Assembly: GCF_000203815.1 (NCBI RefSeq)
Contig: NW_004457703.1
Coordinates: forward strand, 186,001-250,000
Length of the DNA stretch: 64,000 nt
From: Cavenderia fasciculata
Taxonomy: Eukaryota; Evosea; Eumycetozoa; Acytosteliales; Cavenderiaceae
Direction of reading: 5' to 3'
The notes under the pieces were generated by a model. The model saw only the letters and a program-made list of their open reading frames with translations, did not search any database and had not been told where the DNA came from. A program made the translations under genes and the position numbers. This document shows positions 32,532 through 44,654 of the stretch, one piece after another (within the stretch, counting starts at the first letter, position 1; each line of letters opens with the position of its first letter).

Positions 32532-33746
32532 ATGAATCATCTATCAACTCTATTGTTAAAAGAGATTATAGGATATTTGGATGATGATATAGACACGATA
32601 TGTTTCATGTTATCATCAAAACGTTTATATAATCTATTATCAAAGAATTCTTTAGAGTTTAAAAATTTGGTCTATATAAACAAACCTAAAAAGTTTAGAT
32701 CAAAGTTTATATTTAATCAATCAACTCGTTTACAACTTTATAATAACAATAGTAAAATATTATCTTTATCCTCTTCTTCATCTTCTTTTAAAAATCAATC
32801 ATATCTAATAGAAAATGAAAACAAACTAGTTGATCATAGCTATGGTTTTAATAATGCAACTAGATTATTGCCACCTACACTCACCTATTTGAGTGTGACC
32901 AATGAAATAATGTATTCTTTTAAAGTTGGATTCTTACCCCTATCTCTACAAACTCTGAAAATGAAACAATTACTATTCCATTGGAACAGTCAGTGTCTAC
33001 CTCCCCATATCCTTTCACTTTACATTAGAATATTAAAACCTCCATCCACACTCCCCCAATCATTACGTAAACTATCATTACGATACTATGAAGAAGAGCG
33101 AGATCCATTTTTACCAACACTACCCACGCAATTAGAGACTGTCAAGCTAAACTCTACGCCATACTATATCGATACAATCGAATCATTACCAAAGCTGACC
33201 AAACTAAAACTAATAGAGTCTGATGAATTTGCAATTCATATTGGTCCGAATCACAACCTACCAAATACTCTAGTCACCATCGTACTTAAATTTCACAAAT
33301 TATTCTCTAAAGGTTCATTAATTGGTTTAAATCAACACAATCTACCAAATTTAAAACATCTAGTTATTAAAAGATTAAAACAAATTAATCAAGTTATTGA
33401 TTTGTTTCAAAATGAAAATGAAAGAGAAGAAGGAGCAACTTGTATCATAGCATCACAACTTTCAAGTTTACATTTACAAATTAAAAAGAGTCATCGTGAT
33501 AATGACAATGTTGATGATATTGGTCATCAATCGATTCCATTAAAAAGTATTGTACATTTGAACAACTTGATCATTTCAGGTAGAGGTTTCAAATTCAATC
33601 TTGGTATTCGTAAATCAATCGACAGTAATGGTCGTTGTACAACCATCTACATTTACGATAAATACTCTTTATCTGGTGGTATAGTACAATCATCCAATTC
33701 AAATCCTACTTTAAACTTTACTAAAAATAAAATGTGGATCAATTAA
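32532..33746 (+). CDS. F-box/FNIP-like repeat protein
   Basis: Single exon, 404 aa. F-box-like start (LLLKEIIGYLDDDIDTICFMLSSKRLYNLLSK), then FNIP-like repeats (LPPTLTYLSVTNEIMYSF, LPLSLQTLKMKQLLF, LPQSLRKLSLRYYEEE, LPTQLETVKLNSTPY, LPNTLVTIVLKFHKLF) and the same C-terminal block as the gene at 12083-14123. The frame is intact here, so it serves as the reference for its broken relative. Predicted ubiquitin-ligase adaptor; partner unknown. Confidence 0.78.
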   Translation: MNHLSTLLLKEIIGYLDDDIDTICFMLSSKRLYNLLSKNSLEFKNLVYINKPKKFRSKFIFNQSTRLQLYNNNSKILSLSSSSSSFKNQSYLIENENKLVDHSYGFNNATRLLPPTLTYLSVTNEIMYSFKVGFLPLSLQTLKMKQLLFHWNSQCLPPHILSLYIRILKPPSTLPQSLRKLSLRYYEEERDPFLPTLPTQLETVKLNSTPYYIDTIESLPKLTKLKLIESDEFAIHIGPNHNLPNTLVTIVLKFHKLFSKGSLIGLNQHNLPNLKHLVIKRLKQINQVIDLFQNENEREEGATCIIASQLSSLHLQIKKSHRDNDNVDDIGHQSIPLKSIVHLNNLIISGRGFKFNLGIRKSIDSNGRCTTIYIYDKYSLSGGIVQSSNSNPTLNFTKNKMWIN

Positions 33747-33991
33747 CTTTATAATGTACAAGTAATAGAAAAAAAGATAATTATAACAAGATAAGTACCA
33801 ATTCTTTGTCCAGGAGAGCGAGAAAAGAGAATTTTTTTTTTCTGATTTTTTTTGAATTAATTTTTATTTTTTTGTGCGTGTTGATGATCTGATGTTGTGT
33901 GTTGTGAGAGAGAAAAGGAGGCATTTTCTACCACTTTATATCTCATCTCTCTATATAGCCTTTAGTTACTATAGTTGTAGTATATCAAAAG

Positions 33992-35487
33992 ATGAACCGT
34001 ACAGTTATCACCACCACAACCTTGTTTATGAGGTAAGAGAAAGAATGATTAGACTCAACAACAATATCATATATCAGTCGAAGTAGTTTATGATCAAATG
34101 ACAATGAAAACGTGTTGTTAATATGAAACGACAGATCATCATTATGATCACACATTTGAATATATATATACTGCAAACAACAAAGATATTGGTTAAAATA
34201 GATATGACGAACATTTTAGACTAATTTAAATTACTTTTTATGTATATTAGACAACCATGTGCTCAACAACAACGTAACATGGCTACTTTAAAGGAATGTT
34301 AGTATCATACTTCAATATAATATAATCTAATCAACCTACAACAACAGCAGCAGCAGAAATAGAGCATAGTAATGAAATGATCATCATCATCATTATTAGT
34401 AATATAACAATATCAAATATACTAAATGGTTAATCTGATGGTTGATGCAAAGAAGAGGAAAAAAAAAAAAAAAAAGAAAAAAAGAGATAAACAAGGTTAT
34501 CTATCTTTCTATCTTCTTAACCATTTCATTACTTGCTTGAATGTTGTTGTTGTTGTTGTTGTTGACCTATAAATTGGACCTATTTTGATACTTACCATTA
34601 CCACTATATTTTACTCTTACTTTTTATTAGTAAAGAATCGTTTAGGTACAGTAAAGACCATTTCAAAATTGACCAAGACATTAAACATGGTAGCTTCATC
34701 ACGTTTACGTTCAGCAGAAAAGAAGGCTGAAGAGTTGGGAGTATACAGTTTGGGACCAAACAAGTTGGTGTCTGAGATTACCAACCTCGAAGGCTTTGGT
34801 GAGATTGAAAACACTGGCGAGTCGCGTTCACACAAGAATTTGGTGATTGGTGTCACCACCGACACTGGTATGTGTGGTCCAGTCAACCATCAAGTTGTCC
34901 GTGCCATCAAGGGTATGTTGGCCGACAACCAAGCCCAAAACTCGACCGAACAACTCGTCGTCACCATGACTGGTTTAAAGGGTGTTGCTCCCATCACCTC
35001 TGCCTATCCAAAGGCCTTGCACTCGAGCAGTCGTGATTTTGGAAAGTCTGACTTTTCCTTCCCAGAGACCTGTGTCTACTTGTCCAAGGTCGTAAAGGAC
35101 GTTCCAAACTTTGACTCTGCCACCGTCGTCTACAACAAGTTTAAGAACGCCATGTCGTACGCCGTCTCTTCCACCTTTGTTCCAGGTTTCAACCTCCTCG
35201 AACACCACCGTGAAAAGTTCTATGCCTACCAAACCAACGAAGATCGTTCCGCCACCATGAAGGATTTCTCCGAGTTTAACCTCATCTCGACTCTCTGGGG
35301 TTCCCTCTACCAAAACCGTGCCTCTGAAACTGCCGCTCGTATGATTTCTATGGATAACGCTAGCAAGAATGGTGAACAAATCTCTGCTGCCCTCTCTATC
35401 CAATACAACAGAGCTCGTCAAGCTATGATTACTGGTGAATTGATTGAAATTACTTCTGGTGCTGCTGCCATTTCTGAATCTGCTTAA
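33992..35487 (+). CDS. ATP5F1C: Mitochondrial F1 ATP synthase gamma subunit
   Basis: Three exons: 33992-34032, 34251-34297 and 34631-35487; phases agree; 314 aa. Exons 1-2 give a Thr/Arg-rich targeting peptide (MNRTVITTTTLFMR, QQQRNMATLKE). Exon 3 carries the N-terminal coiled-coil helix (LKNRLGTVKTISKLTKTLNMVASSRLRSAE), the Rossmann core (VIGVTTDTGMCGPVNHQVVR) and the C-terminal helix (ASKNGEQISAALSIQYNRARQAMITGELIEITSGAAA). The subunit is the rotor shaft of complex V. The second intron is long (333 nt). GC rises sharply in exon 3, as expected for a highly expressed gene; the long minus-strand frame there is a shadow. Confidence 0.95.
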
Positions 35488-35628
35488 AACAACCAAAACA
35501 CAAAACAAATTTTAATTGTAAAAGAATATAGTATAAAAGAATAAGAATAAGAATAATATAAAGTTGTTTTCAAAACATTAATATAAAAAAAAAAAAAAAA
35601 GAAAGAAATAATTATAATTTATTTTGAT

Positions 35629-37098
35629 TTAAAAATATATTCCTTCATCATCATCATCTGTTTGATCATAAAATTTTCTATCTACTTTTTCTTCTTCATC
35701 ATCATCATCTGGTTCAAATAAATTATTAGCAATTAAATAATGAATAATGTCAGGTTGACAATCTTCAAAATCATAAATTTTAAGGGAATGAATAGGTATT
35801 GATTTGTGATATAGGTATAATAATCTAATGAGAATAGAGAATTGATCCATTGAAGTGTCAGGATCTACTAAACGTTCAAGTTGAATAGTAATAGATGTAT
35901 ATACCAGGTAATGCATAAAATACTTGATAATTTTAAAATCTTTGATACCAAATCTTAAAAGTGCTTTGATGACAGTGTACAAATAGAATGAATCTTGAAA
36001 TAAATCCATACATTCTACGGAAATGATTAAATTCAAAATGACATTGTAGAGTGGTGTCGTCTCGTCATAATGACTCAATAATTGTTCTACAACCAATTTA
36101 ATCTTTTCCAATTGATAAATTGATCCAGAAGCACTGGTATGATTGACCAATGAAACAAAGATTCTAGAGGTTTGGGAAAGATAGAGTTTTTTCTTTTCCA
36201 AAATGTACAACATTTCTTGACGAGTTGATTCTGATCTATAGAATCTAATCATTTTAAATAGATTCTTTGGTAGTTGAGTGTTGGCATGACTAGTTGGGAA
36301 AAAGATGGCATTGGCTTGAAGATAGAATGAAAACATTTTGATATTCAAATCTGGAGAATTTTTTTGTACAGTCGATAGATACCATTCGATAAACTCTGGA
36401 TCGTGTGATAATAGTATATCAAATACGGTGAGATTGTACAATTGATGGATGGGAAAGAATTTCATGACAAGTGGTAACTTTTCACGATTCGATGGACGCA
36501 AATGTCTAAGAAAGTTGACCATTCTAGCAGCTCCCAAATCTTTAATGGAACATCCTGGAATGGATTCATGAAGATACATGACTAGTTCAATTCCACCTCT
36601 TGGTGCTACAAGTGATCCTAATAAAGGGTCACCGGCCATCCAACCAATATCAAGTGGGGTCCGAGCACCTGCGTTCATTGATGACTGATTCATTCCAATA
36701 AGTTGTTGAACCAATTCCAAACTACCAGATAAACAAGCAAATTCAATGGCTTTGGGTTTGTTGATAAATTCCTCTTTGTATTGTTGTAACATTTTTTTGA
36801 TCATTTCATGATCCTCTACTTTTAGGAATAATAATCTCATTCCATTCTGTGAGACTGTTAATCTTTCACCTCTTTCCACTTTAACTTTGAGTAATTCAAA
36901 ATATTTGTTGTAAACCATCCATTCTACACTTGTAATGAATTTATACTTGTATCTTAAACTTCTCAATCCATGCAATTGATCATTATTTTCTTTTACTCTA
37001 TTTAATATTAATTTTAAATAATAATTATTATGTAATACATTATTTATACTTTGATGTTGAGGTTGTAGTTTTAGTTGTAGTTGTAATTGATTATTCAT
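35629..37098 (-). CDS. Ankyrin-like repeat protein of a dictyostelid multigene type
   Basis: Single exon, 489 aa. Gln-rich start, then alpha-helical repeats with ankyrin flavour (IEFACLSGSLELVQQLIGMNQ, TPLDIGWMAGDPLLGSLVAPRG, IELVMYLHES), and long helical segments (DYEEAA-poor, Leu-rich). The last 25 residues are acidic (PDDDDEEEKVDRKF ... TDDDDEGIYF). No catalytic motif. Proteins with a helical head and weak ankyrin repeats are common in these amoebae; function unknown. Confidence 0.7.
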   Translation of the reverse strand: MNNQLQLQLKLQPQHQSINNVLHNNYYLKLILNRVKENNDQLHGLRSLRYKYKFITSVEWMVYNKYFELLKVKVERGERLTVSQNGMRLLFLKVEDHEMIKKMLQQYKEEFINKPKAIEFACLSGSLELVQQLIGMNQSSMNAGARTPLDIGWMAGDPLLGSLVAPRGGIELVMYLHESIPGCSIKDLGAARMVNFLRHLRPSNREKLPLVMKFFPIHQLYNLTVFDILLSHDPEFIEWYLSTVQKNSPDLNIKMFSFYLQANAIFFPTSHANTQLPKNLFKMIRFYRSESTRQEMLYILEKKKLYLSQTSRIFVSLVNHTSASGSIYQLEKIKLVVEQLLSHYDETTPLYNVILNLIISVECMDLFQDSFYLYTVIKALLRFGIKDFKIIKYFMHYLVYTSITIQLERLVDPDTSMDQFSILIRLLYLYHKSIPIHSLKIYDFEDCQPDIIHYLIANNLFEPDDDDEEEKVDRKFYDQTDDDDEGIYF

Positions 37099-37390
37099 AA
37101 AAGATAGTTTGTATTATTTTAAAAAAAAAAGAATAGAAAGAAAAGGTTGTTGGAGTGACAAAAAAAAGGTTGTTTCCCCTTTTTCCAAATAAAATAAAAA
37201 TAAATAATAATAATAATAAAATATTATATATTTGGTTTTAGATGATCGATGTTTATATATTTATATAAAATACCAAGAAGATGTATACTTCTTTCGATGT
37301 TGACACCATCAGGTTCTCTAAATTTCATTTCATCTTCTAATATTATATGTTATACATATAAATGTTTATATATATTTATATAAAGAAAGT

Positions 37391-38211
37391 TTAAACTTCC
37401 AATACTGATTGTGATGGTAAAGATACAACAAGAATACCATATCTTTTTAAATAAGATATTAACATTTTTTGATAATCTATACTTCTTTGTTTTACCCTCT
37501 TTTCACATCCTTTTCCAATCAATGGTAATAAAATGATTTGTTGTTTATGTACTAAAATGAATGAAAGAAAAAGAAGAATAAAAATGATAATATTAGTACT
37601 TTTGAAAAAGTGTAAATATTAATACTTTGTGACTACATACCAGTTCTATTTACATTAATAATCATAACTACAATAAATAAAAGATATATGGACCATAATA
37701 CAATACTAAATACAAAAGGTAACCAAACGAAAAATAATTGTAATATAGTTACCAATATTCCCTAAATAATAATTATTAATGTTGATTAGTTTATATGTTT
37801 GTTGGTACCGTCAAGGAATTATACTAGGATTACATACAATGAAAAAGGATTGAAGTGCATGGGTTTGTAAAAATATATTCCTTTTCTCTAGAATAAGAGT
37901 TATACTAGCAGCCAACCAAGTTATATAGACCAATGATGACAAGATTCGTAGTGTAGTTGGATTGTTTCCATAACTGTGTGTCATGATTTCATCCAATTCA
38001 TCTGAATCAATGATTTGTCTTTTGTGACTTCCTCCTGATCGGTGACCTCGTCTTCCTCCTCTATCACCACCATCACCACTTGATACTCCACTAGATATTA
38101 ATATTGGAGTTGTATCCACACTAACAGATGATGATGGTGAAACTAATAATCTCTTTTCATCAGTATTATTATTATCTTCATATTCCATATTTGTTGTTGT
38201 TGTTAAAATTA

Positions 38212-38242
<31 letters not shown>

Positions 38243-38794
38243 TAATTCATTATTTTGGTAGGAAACAGCAGTCATTAATTGGTAACCACTATGATGATTA
38301 CTAAATAGATTGGATGCTGATAATGATAGTGGAGAATGACTATTGTTATTATTATTCTTTCTAGTCGTTGATGAAGATGATGATTTCCTTTTGGGTGATG
38401 ATGGTATCCAAGAACTTTGGGATTGAGGTTGTTGATCAATGACATGGTCAATCAAAGGTGACCTACTATTATGTAAATCAATCATATCCACTTCTTCAAC
38501 ACCATTATCATCATAGTCATCCATTAATGTATGTAAATGATTATTATTATTCATTGATGACATTAATACAGCTGGTGAGCTCTTTCTTATTTCATCATCT
38601 TCATAATTATTATTACTATTATTATTAGAGTTATTATTATTTCTTATTAATTCAAACCAACTTTTTCCATTATTGTTATTATTATTATTATTATTTACAT
38701 TATTGTTGGTATTATTGTTATTATTCTTTCTTTTTAAAGGTGTATCATGGTTTTCATTGTGATTATCTGTTGTTGTTGTTGTAGTATTTGACAT
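37391..38794 (-). CDS. Asn-rich protein with DUF4870-like membrane domain
   Basis: Three exons on the minus strand: 38794-37838, 37761-37641 and 37551-37391; in phase; 412 aa. The first 270 residues are low complexity (Asn, Ser, Thr runs; RRGHRSGGSHKRQ). The C-terminal part has three hydrophobic segments with a signature ILEKRNIFLQTHALQSFFIGIL, which resembles the EKxNxFVRFHAxQS motif of DUF4870/Tic20-like small membrane proteins, then VWLPFVFSIVLWSIYLLFIVVMIINVNRT. The cytosolic tail is basic (GKGCEKRVKQR). The function of this family is not established. Confidence 0.75.
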
Positions 38795-39214
38795 TCTACT
38801 TTAACTATAGTTAAATCTATTTGTTTGATCAACAGACCAGAAGAACTGTTCGTCTTTAAAAGATTAAAGAAAGTAGTATAGTTGTTTTCTTCTTCTTATT
38901 GATTGCTCTCTTTTTTATTATTAAAATTTACAGTTTTAAAAGAGAGAGTGAGCGGGTGTGCTGGAGAGTGGGGTGGGATTGTGTGACAATGCGACAATGG
39001 TGATAGAATGGCGGGTGATGTCGAACCGCCCTCGAAAATTGGGAAGGAAAAATAAAAATCGATGGACAAAAAACGTCATCAACAATTTCGGTGCGCTATA
39101 TGAAAGATATCTCGATTCTAAAAATGATTGAATCAATCAAATATCATCATATCATCATATCTATATCATATATTCTATTATCATTATTATTATTATTATT
39201 ATTTTTTTATTTTT
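38795..39214. other. Gene-free spacer with GC-rich patch
   Basis: Between two minus-strand genes. 38940-39050 is GC-rich for this genome and includes GGCGGG and CCGCCC arms around 39010-39030. An (ATT)n tract lies at 39180-39203. No gene recognised. Confidence 0.5.
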
Positions 39215-39970
39215 TTAAGCTTGTGGTTGTTCGTGTTGTTGATTTGAAACAACTGAGATTACGTTTCTTGGTTTAGCTGGTTTGTTATTTTTATCAAGAG
39301 TAGATTGATGGAACTTGACATAACCATCGACAGTTGCAAAGATGGTATGATCACGTCCGATACCGACACCAGTGCCTGGGTAAAATTCGGTGCCACGTTG
39401 ACGCATAATGATATTTCCTGCTTTGCATACTTCTCCTCCAAAAATCTTTACACCCAAGTACTTTGGAAGTGAATCTCTACCATTCTTTGTTGTACCTGCT
39501 GATTTCTTGGTAGCCCATCTCTTTGTAATATTTAATGATGATGTTGAAACTTTAAAAAGTTAATCAATCGCAATAATTCATCATCGTAATCATATAATAT
39601 TGTTGTTAAACCAAAATCAATGTATATAATCCAATAGTAATAGGTTGGTTGAGGTAATATTTTGATAGTATATACATTCCATTATGTATGTATGTATGTA
39701 TGTGTTTGTAGAGCCAATAAAGATGATAAAGCCCAAATGATCATTCGATTGATTCAAATGTATAGATATATGATAGAGGATGATGATAGAGAGAGAGAGA
39801 GAGATCTATTGTTAGTTTTCTTTTTACTACTACTTCTACTTCTGCTATTTCATTGCATGAGTTGATTCGTTGGTTGGGTTGGGTTGGGGGTAGGGTTACA
39901 TACGAGCATCAGTAAAGAGTAAAGATACGGATGGTTGTAAAGTAAAGGCTGATCTTTGAAACAATGACAT
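39215..39970 (-). CDS. MRPL27: Mitochondrial large ribosomal subunit protein bL27
   Basis: Two exons on the minus strand, 39970-39904 and 39549-39215, with a 354-nt intron; 133 aa. Exon 1 encodes a targeting peptide ([19 protein letters not shown]). The mature part starts [20 protein letters not shown] and has the bL27 core [40 protein letters not shown] and VDGYVKF. It lies near the peptidyl-transferase centre of the mitoribosome. The start was chosen because phase and targeting peptide fit; the ORF around 39457 alone is not the true start. Confidence 0.92.
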
Positions 39971-40794
39971 TGCTTTCTATATGTGAATATGTATATAATA
40001 TTTATAGTGATTGATCTGTTATATGTACAAAAGTATACTGTGGTACTACTTATTATTAGTCGTCTATAGATCAGATGAATAGGTATGAGTACAGTTCATT
40101 CGCTTTTTATAGGTATTTTCGTGCACCCAAGAAATTAATTTCTTTTTTTTTTTTGGTGGTGCTGTGCGTTTGGTTTTAGAGTTGTCTCATTGTTGATAGA
40201 AAGAGTAGTAGTGGTAGTAAAGAATGATAGACATATAACATTGATATTTAGAAATGTAGGAATATGATATTTGAAGCAGTGAGCTGTAGAAGAAGAGGAT
40301 ATTATTTCAAGAAACAAAGATCATTGGATTAGGAGTACATGTTGGTGGAGATTCGGTATGCCATGGGATGTTGTTCGACATTATATAGTATCAACGACTA
40401 CAAACATGAATAATGATACAATCATGTCATTGAGTTGTATTCACTCTTCAGTACTGCACTTGCAACTATCGAAACGATTCAGCAGTTGATCAAGTTGGTA
40501 GGGTGTCGATATCTATCAACCTAGTACTGAACAATAATAATATTGGATAGTGTTGCCAAGAAGGTAATAAAACCACTTTACCAATGAATGAACACATTCA
40601 TCTAGACAATGTCAATATCCACACCTGACAGTCACCAGCGCCAATGCTATCAACCATTATTTCAATCCAAAACATAAACCTTGGCGAGGAAGGAATAATC
40701 CAAGGCCATAGATTGTGGTTGGAAAAGTATTTATTTATTTATTTACATATTTACATGTTGCCTATAGACCATAAATGAAGAGTCGTACTTATAG
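39971..40794. other. Spacer with decayed coding-like sequence
   Basis: No intact gene. 40330-40720 has the composition of coding DNA with fragments of protein-like reading in several frames but many stops, which suggests a dead gene. A TATGTATG repeat lies before 39710 in the bL27 intron and an (AATA/TTTA) tract at 40729-40744. Confidence 0.4.
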
Positions 40795-41043
40795 TTACCA
40801 ACGACTCCAATATGGTTTGATAAATGAAGATGTAGAATTTTGGTTTAATAATTGTATAGTTGTATTTTGTTGTTGGTGTACAGTAGTACATGACGAGCAG
40901 CAGGAGGAGGAGGAGGAGGAGGAGTTCAACATTTTCATGGACGACGAACAAAATAACTTAGAAATGGAAACTAAAAAAAAAGATCAAAGTTAGGTTTTGG
41001 TTGTACATAAGTAAGTAATCTAGTTATATTTACCATATAACAT
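40795..41043 (-). CDS. WxxW small-protein family member (divergent copy)
   Basis: Two exons on the minus strand: 41043-41034 (10 nt, MLY plus one base) and 40970-40795; 63-nt intron; 61 aa. Reads MLYVSISKLFCSS, a Ser/Cys run, Gln/Asn-rich middle, and ends SSFIKPYWSRW. The end and the 10-nt first exon match the minus-strand genes at 45309, 49973, 53946 and 61952, and the DNA around the stop (GTTACCAACGACTCCAA) is shared. Its spacer is not of the conserved kind and no head-to-head partner was found. Function unknown. Confidence 0.6.
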
Positions 41044-41858
41044 TTTCGAAAATGATATTTAATAAATTATTTATTAATTATCTTGTTTTTTATTTTAGAT
41101 TAGAAAATAAATTAATAATTAAAAATAGAAATAGATCATTTTGAATATATACTTTTCTTTTTTGTGATTCAAGAGAAAGAATATGGTGACCGTGATTTGG
41201 AACATTCACACAGCTATACACTTTCGAATAGAGTGGAAATCGTCATCATTTCACTGGTCACCAGGTTCTTAAAGAACAATATTTATTAGATTAATAGATA
41301 GATAGATATTTATTGGAATGTGGTTTATTGCAACCTTAATTAGCTTATCCCAATATACATGCGTATTCAAATGCTAATTTATGTGTTGTGGTGAACAGTA
41401 TGATTCGCTTACCACTCCACTCACACACTCAATGTTTTGAAAAAAATAATTCAAACTATCGATCAATCAATCTTATCAAAACAATCTTTTAAAATCTAAT
41501 CTGACCCCCCCTAACAAAACAACTAGACAACTCAAAAAGTTGTCAAACAATTTATATATGATTAAATATATGGATCAAATCATAATATATGGATCTTGGA
41601 TATTGATTAACACAAGTTTTAAAATATTATTTTGTTTCCCAAGATTAAATGTAGATGTGGTTATAATGATCAATATTATCTATTAAGATTCAATCAAACT
41701 AAATTATTACAAATATTAGCAGTTAATGATCAATCAATTCAAAAGTAGATCTCCTACCCCCTCTACTCATTTGACATTATGTATGTACGTAAATTCTCAT
41801 TGGGCAAAAAAAAGAATAATTAATTTTTATTTAAAATGATAGAACTAAATATTGACTA
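41044..41858. other. Gene-free spacer
   Basis: About 800 AT-rich bases. A short open stretch at 41052-41146 starts ATGATATTT but has no family support. Nothing else seen. Confidence 0.5.
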
Positions 41859-43463
41859 CTAGTATGTTCCTTGAAGTGAAAATGTACTATTTCCATTTCC
41901 ATTTGAATAGGTACAAATTGATGTATCAATACTGAGAGTATTGGTAGCTTCCAAGATATAGTAAGAGATGGGTGGAACGATACGAGTGGTGGTTGGAAGA
42001 ACTGTTAGATGGTTACCAGCGAATTTCAAACTACCATAGATTTGAACGGGTGTGTTCCAAGTCTGGGTACTGAATGTTTCAACGTCGACATTGACATTTG
42101 ATTGTGCACCAATTAGCATGTCTCCTTCTACTTTGAATTCACCAAATGTCAAATTAGATGAAGATATTTGAACATTACCAATGATATTGGTTTGGTCTGC
42201 GATATTGATCGATGCACCATCGGCTGAAATGATTGGAACTGTCAAATAAGAGTTGGAAATGACTAAGGTCGAACCATTCAATATTTCTATTGATGACGAT
42301 TGACCATACAATCCAATATTACTTCCGATAAAGTAGATCAGATCATTAACGGTCATATGACAATTGGTAGCATTGACATGATACAATTCTGTCGTACCTT
42401 GAAGTACAAGGTTAAATTGCGATGTTGTATTGTGGGTAATGGTCGAATAGATTAGGCAATTTGTGATGGTGATATCGTTAACTGGTTCTTCAAATACAAT
42501 AGTGTTGGCAACTCCATCGACTAGAGATAATGTAGTATTGATAAAAAGAGCGTATCCTTTTAAATCGAATTGTTGGATGGTTGCAAGATCATGGTTTTCG
42601 ACACTAAACACCGATAGATCTTCAGATACAATGCTGGCAATTTGAGTTTGCACTGATCTGGAATAGGATGAACGTACGATATCGAGTGTTGAATCACCAG
42701 TAAGATTGACATGGTTAGCAATAAACGAGCCATATACAGTTACATAGGAATAGTCTAGTAAGAGTTGACCACTCGATTCGAGACCTTGAGAAAAGATGGA
42801 TGTAGAACCATTGAGGAAAATAACTTGGTCGTCTCCAAACTTGATGGAACCTGACACTGTTACATTGGCACTGTCAGCAAACACAATCTTGCCTTGGAAA
42901 TTGATATGTGAAGTATCAATTGATTCCAATGTACCTCCGATCGAAGCAGAGTCTATGACTGAAAGGATGGATCCTTGACCAATGATAGTGGAACAGGTCA
43001 GCGATGATGTAAAGGTGGTCATGTTGAGGACGGCATTGGTATTGACTAAAAGTCTAGAGTCATCAATCATAAACGTTGATTGGACAATGACATTGGCATA
43101 GCTGTCCATGATGACTGCGACATTACCAGTGGCGAGGAAATGATTGGCAATAACTTGAGCATTATTGTTGATTTGAAAGATGAAATGACAGTTTTCAGGT
43201 GCTCCAGTGATATTGATATACTCGATATTAATGATATCGGAACTCAATTGAATGAGAGCAGAGTTGTACTTGTACTCTGTAAGGTCAATTGTTGCAATAT
43301 CACCTGTTCCAGGAGCATCACCGCCAACCCAATTATCGGGGTCTTGGAAATCACAATGTTGACTGCAATCTACTGACCACCGAAAATTTACTACATTTTG
43401 TCCTAAACATACTTCTGTTGCCAATAATAATAATGATGATATTAAAATAAATATGTATTTCAT
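41859..43463 (-). CDS. Large secreted beta-rich surface protein
   Basis: Single exon, 534 aa. Signal peptide MKYIFILISSLLLLATEVCLG. N-terminal block with Cys pair and the pattern W..DCSQHCDFQDPDNWVGGDAPGTGD, typical of the start of secreted proteins with adhesin-like beta-solenoids. Then about 450 residues of short beta-strand repeats rich in I/V/N/S/T (GNVAVIMDSYANVIVQ, GSIKFGDDQVIFLNGST) and many N-x-S/T sites. No membrane anchor. Likely extracellular matrix or adhesion; family not named. Confidence 0.78.
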   Translation of the reverse strand: MKYIFILISSLLLLATEVCLGQNVVNFRWSVDCSQHCDFQDPDNWVGGDAPGTGDIATIDLTEYKYNSALIQLSSDIINIEYINITGAPENCHFIFQINNNAQVIANHFLATGNVAVIMDSYANVIVQSTFMIDDSRLLVNTNAVLNMTTFTSSLTCSTIIGQGSILSVIDSASIGGTLESIDTSHINFQGKIVFADSANVTVSGSIKFGDDQVIFLNGSTSIFSQGLESSGQLLLDYSYVTVYGSFIANHVNLTGDSTLDIVRSSYSRSVQTQIASIVSEDLSVFSVENHDLATIQQFDLKGYALFINTTLSLVDGVANTIVFEEPVNDITITNCLIYSTITHNTTSQFNLVLQGTTELYHVNATNCHMTVNDLIYFIGSNIGLYGQSSSIEILNGSTLVISNSYLTVPIISADGASINIADQTNIIGNVQISSSNLTFGEFKVEGDMLIGAQSNVNVDVETFSTQTWNTPVQIYGSLKFAGNHLTVLPTTTRIVPPISYYILEATNTLSIDTSICTYSNGNGNSTFSLQGTY

Positions 43464-44654
43464 TTTTGTTGTTGTTGTTGTTGTTGATTCTTTTTTACAA
43501 TAATAAACATATTTTGAAGAAAGAGAGAGAGAGAATCTAAATCTTCATTCGTTCATGAATAAATAAAGAAATGAATATATCTTATTCTTTTTCAGTGTTT
43601 CTTTTGTCTTTGGGAAGTCGCAACGAGCGATTCGAAATTAATGTTTTTTTTCCGACCTTTGGCTGGTTGCTTGTCGTCGTTGGCCATGGGATGTCATCAA
43701 AGATCTTTGGTTTTTAGAATACTGGTCCCCAAGATTCGATCAAACATAACACCTCTAATCTACGTATTAACAATTTAAAAATAATAACGATTATTCCTTG
43801 CATGTTTGAATTATTAAAAACATTAAATTGAAAAAAGTTGATCAGATCATCAACACTCCAAACAGTATTTTAAATAAAACATGATGGGATTTATAACCAA
43901 AAGAAAATTTTTTAACAATACGACAAAGGTGAGGGCGTGGTGATCAATCGATTAATCGCGATTCAAAAACAACGTATGGTGTGGGATTTATTGTCAGGGT
44001 GGGGTGAAAATGGAAAAATCGTTCAGAAGATCGCACCCACATCCATCGCAAGGGTAGACCCCACGCATTGCAGTTGGATTTTCCTGACATGATTGTTAGT
44101 ATATACTCTACTACTAGCTTTTATTTATTAAACTTGCGGGTGCGTAATAATAATACAGTACGCACAAATAATGTAGCATAAACGATAGTGGTTGAATATT
44201 CTGCCACTGTTTAAATAGATATATGTTTGGTTAAACCATGTTGTTGTTAGAGTGGGGGGAGTGCGAATCACGTGAATTTAAGGCTGCATCTCTAGCTAGA
44301 GAGGAATGCAAAAATCATGTTCATGGATGAATATTCCACATTCCATTGAATCTAAATGAATATGACTATCGATCTGCTGTTGGATGTGATTTGAAAGATT
44401 AAAAAGTAGATCTTTGATCAGAAATAATAATAATAATAATAATAATAATAGTAAAATCGGTAGATTGATCCTTTTTATAACATACTCTATCGTATAACCG
44501 ACATACTTGAAGATACATGGATGGATGGATATCTGGATCAATCTATGGAATCCATAAACTATAAAAACCCCAAGGAGAATTTTATTTCTAAGTCATCATA
44601 CTTTACATTTTATTTCATTATTATTCTAAATTTAAAACATCAAATATATATAAA
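43464..44654. other. Gene-free spacer, partly GC-richer
   Basis: Nearly 1.2 kb. 43610-43740 and 43920-44110 are richer in GC than ordinary spacer and may be decayed genes. GTGGGGTG and GGTGTGGG motifs resembling GBF-type G-boxes lie near 43980-44010. An (ATT/AAT)n tract is at 44424-44451. No intact frame or RNA recognised. Confidence 0.45.

Noticed and set aside
33874-33991. Plus-strand frame beginning upstream of the ATP synthase start as N-terminal extension
   Set aside because: The ATG at 33992 gives a good mitochondrial targeting peptide in the correct phase; the upstream frame does not.
34975-35508. 177-codon minus-strand frame over ATP synthase gamma
   Set aside because: Shadow of a highly biased, GC-rich coding exon.
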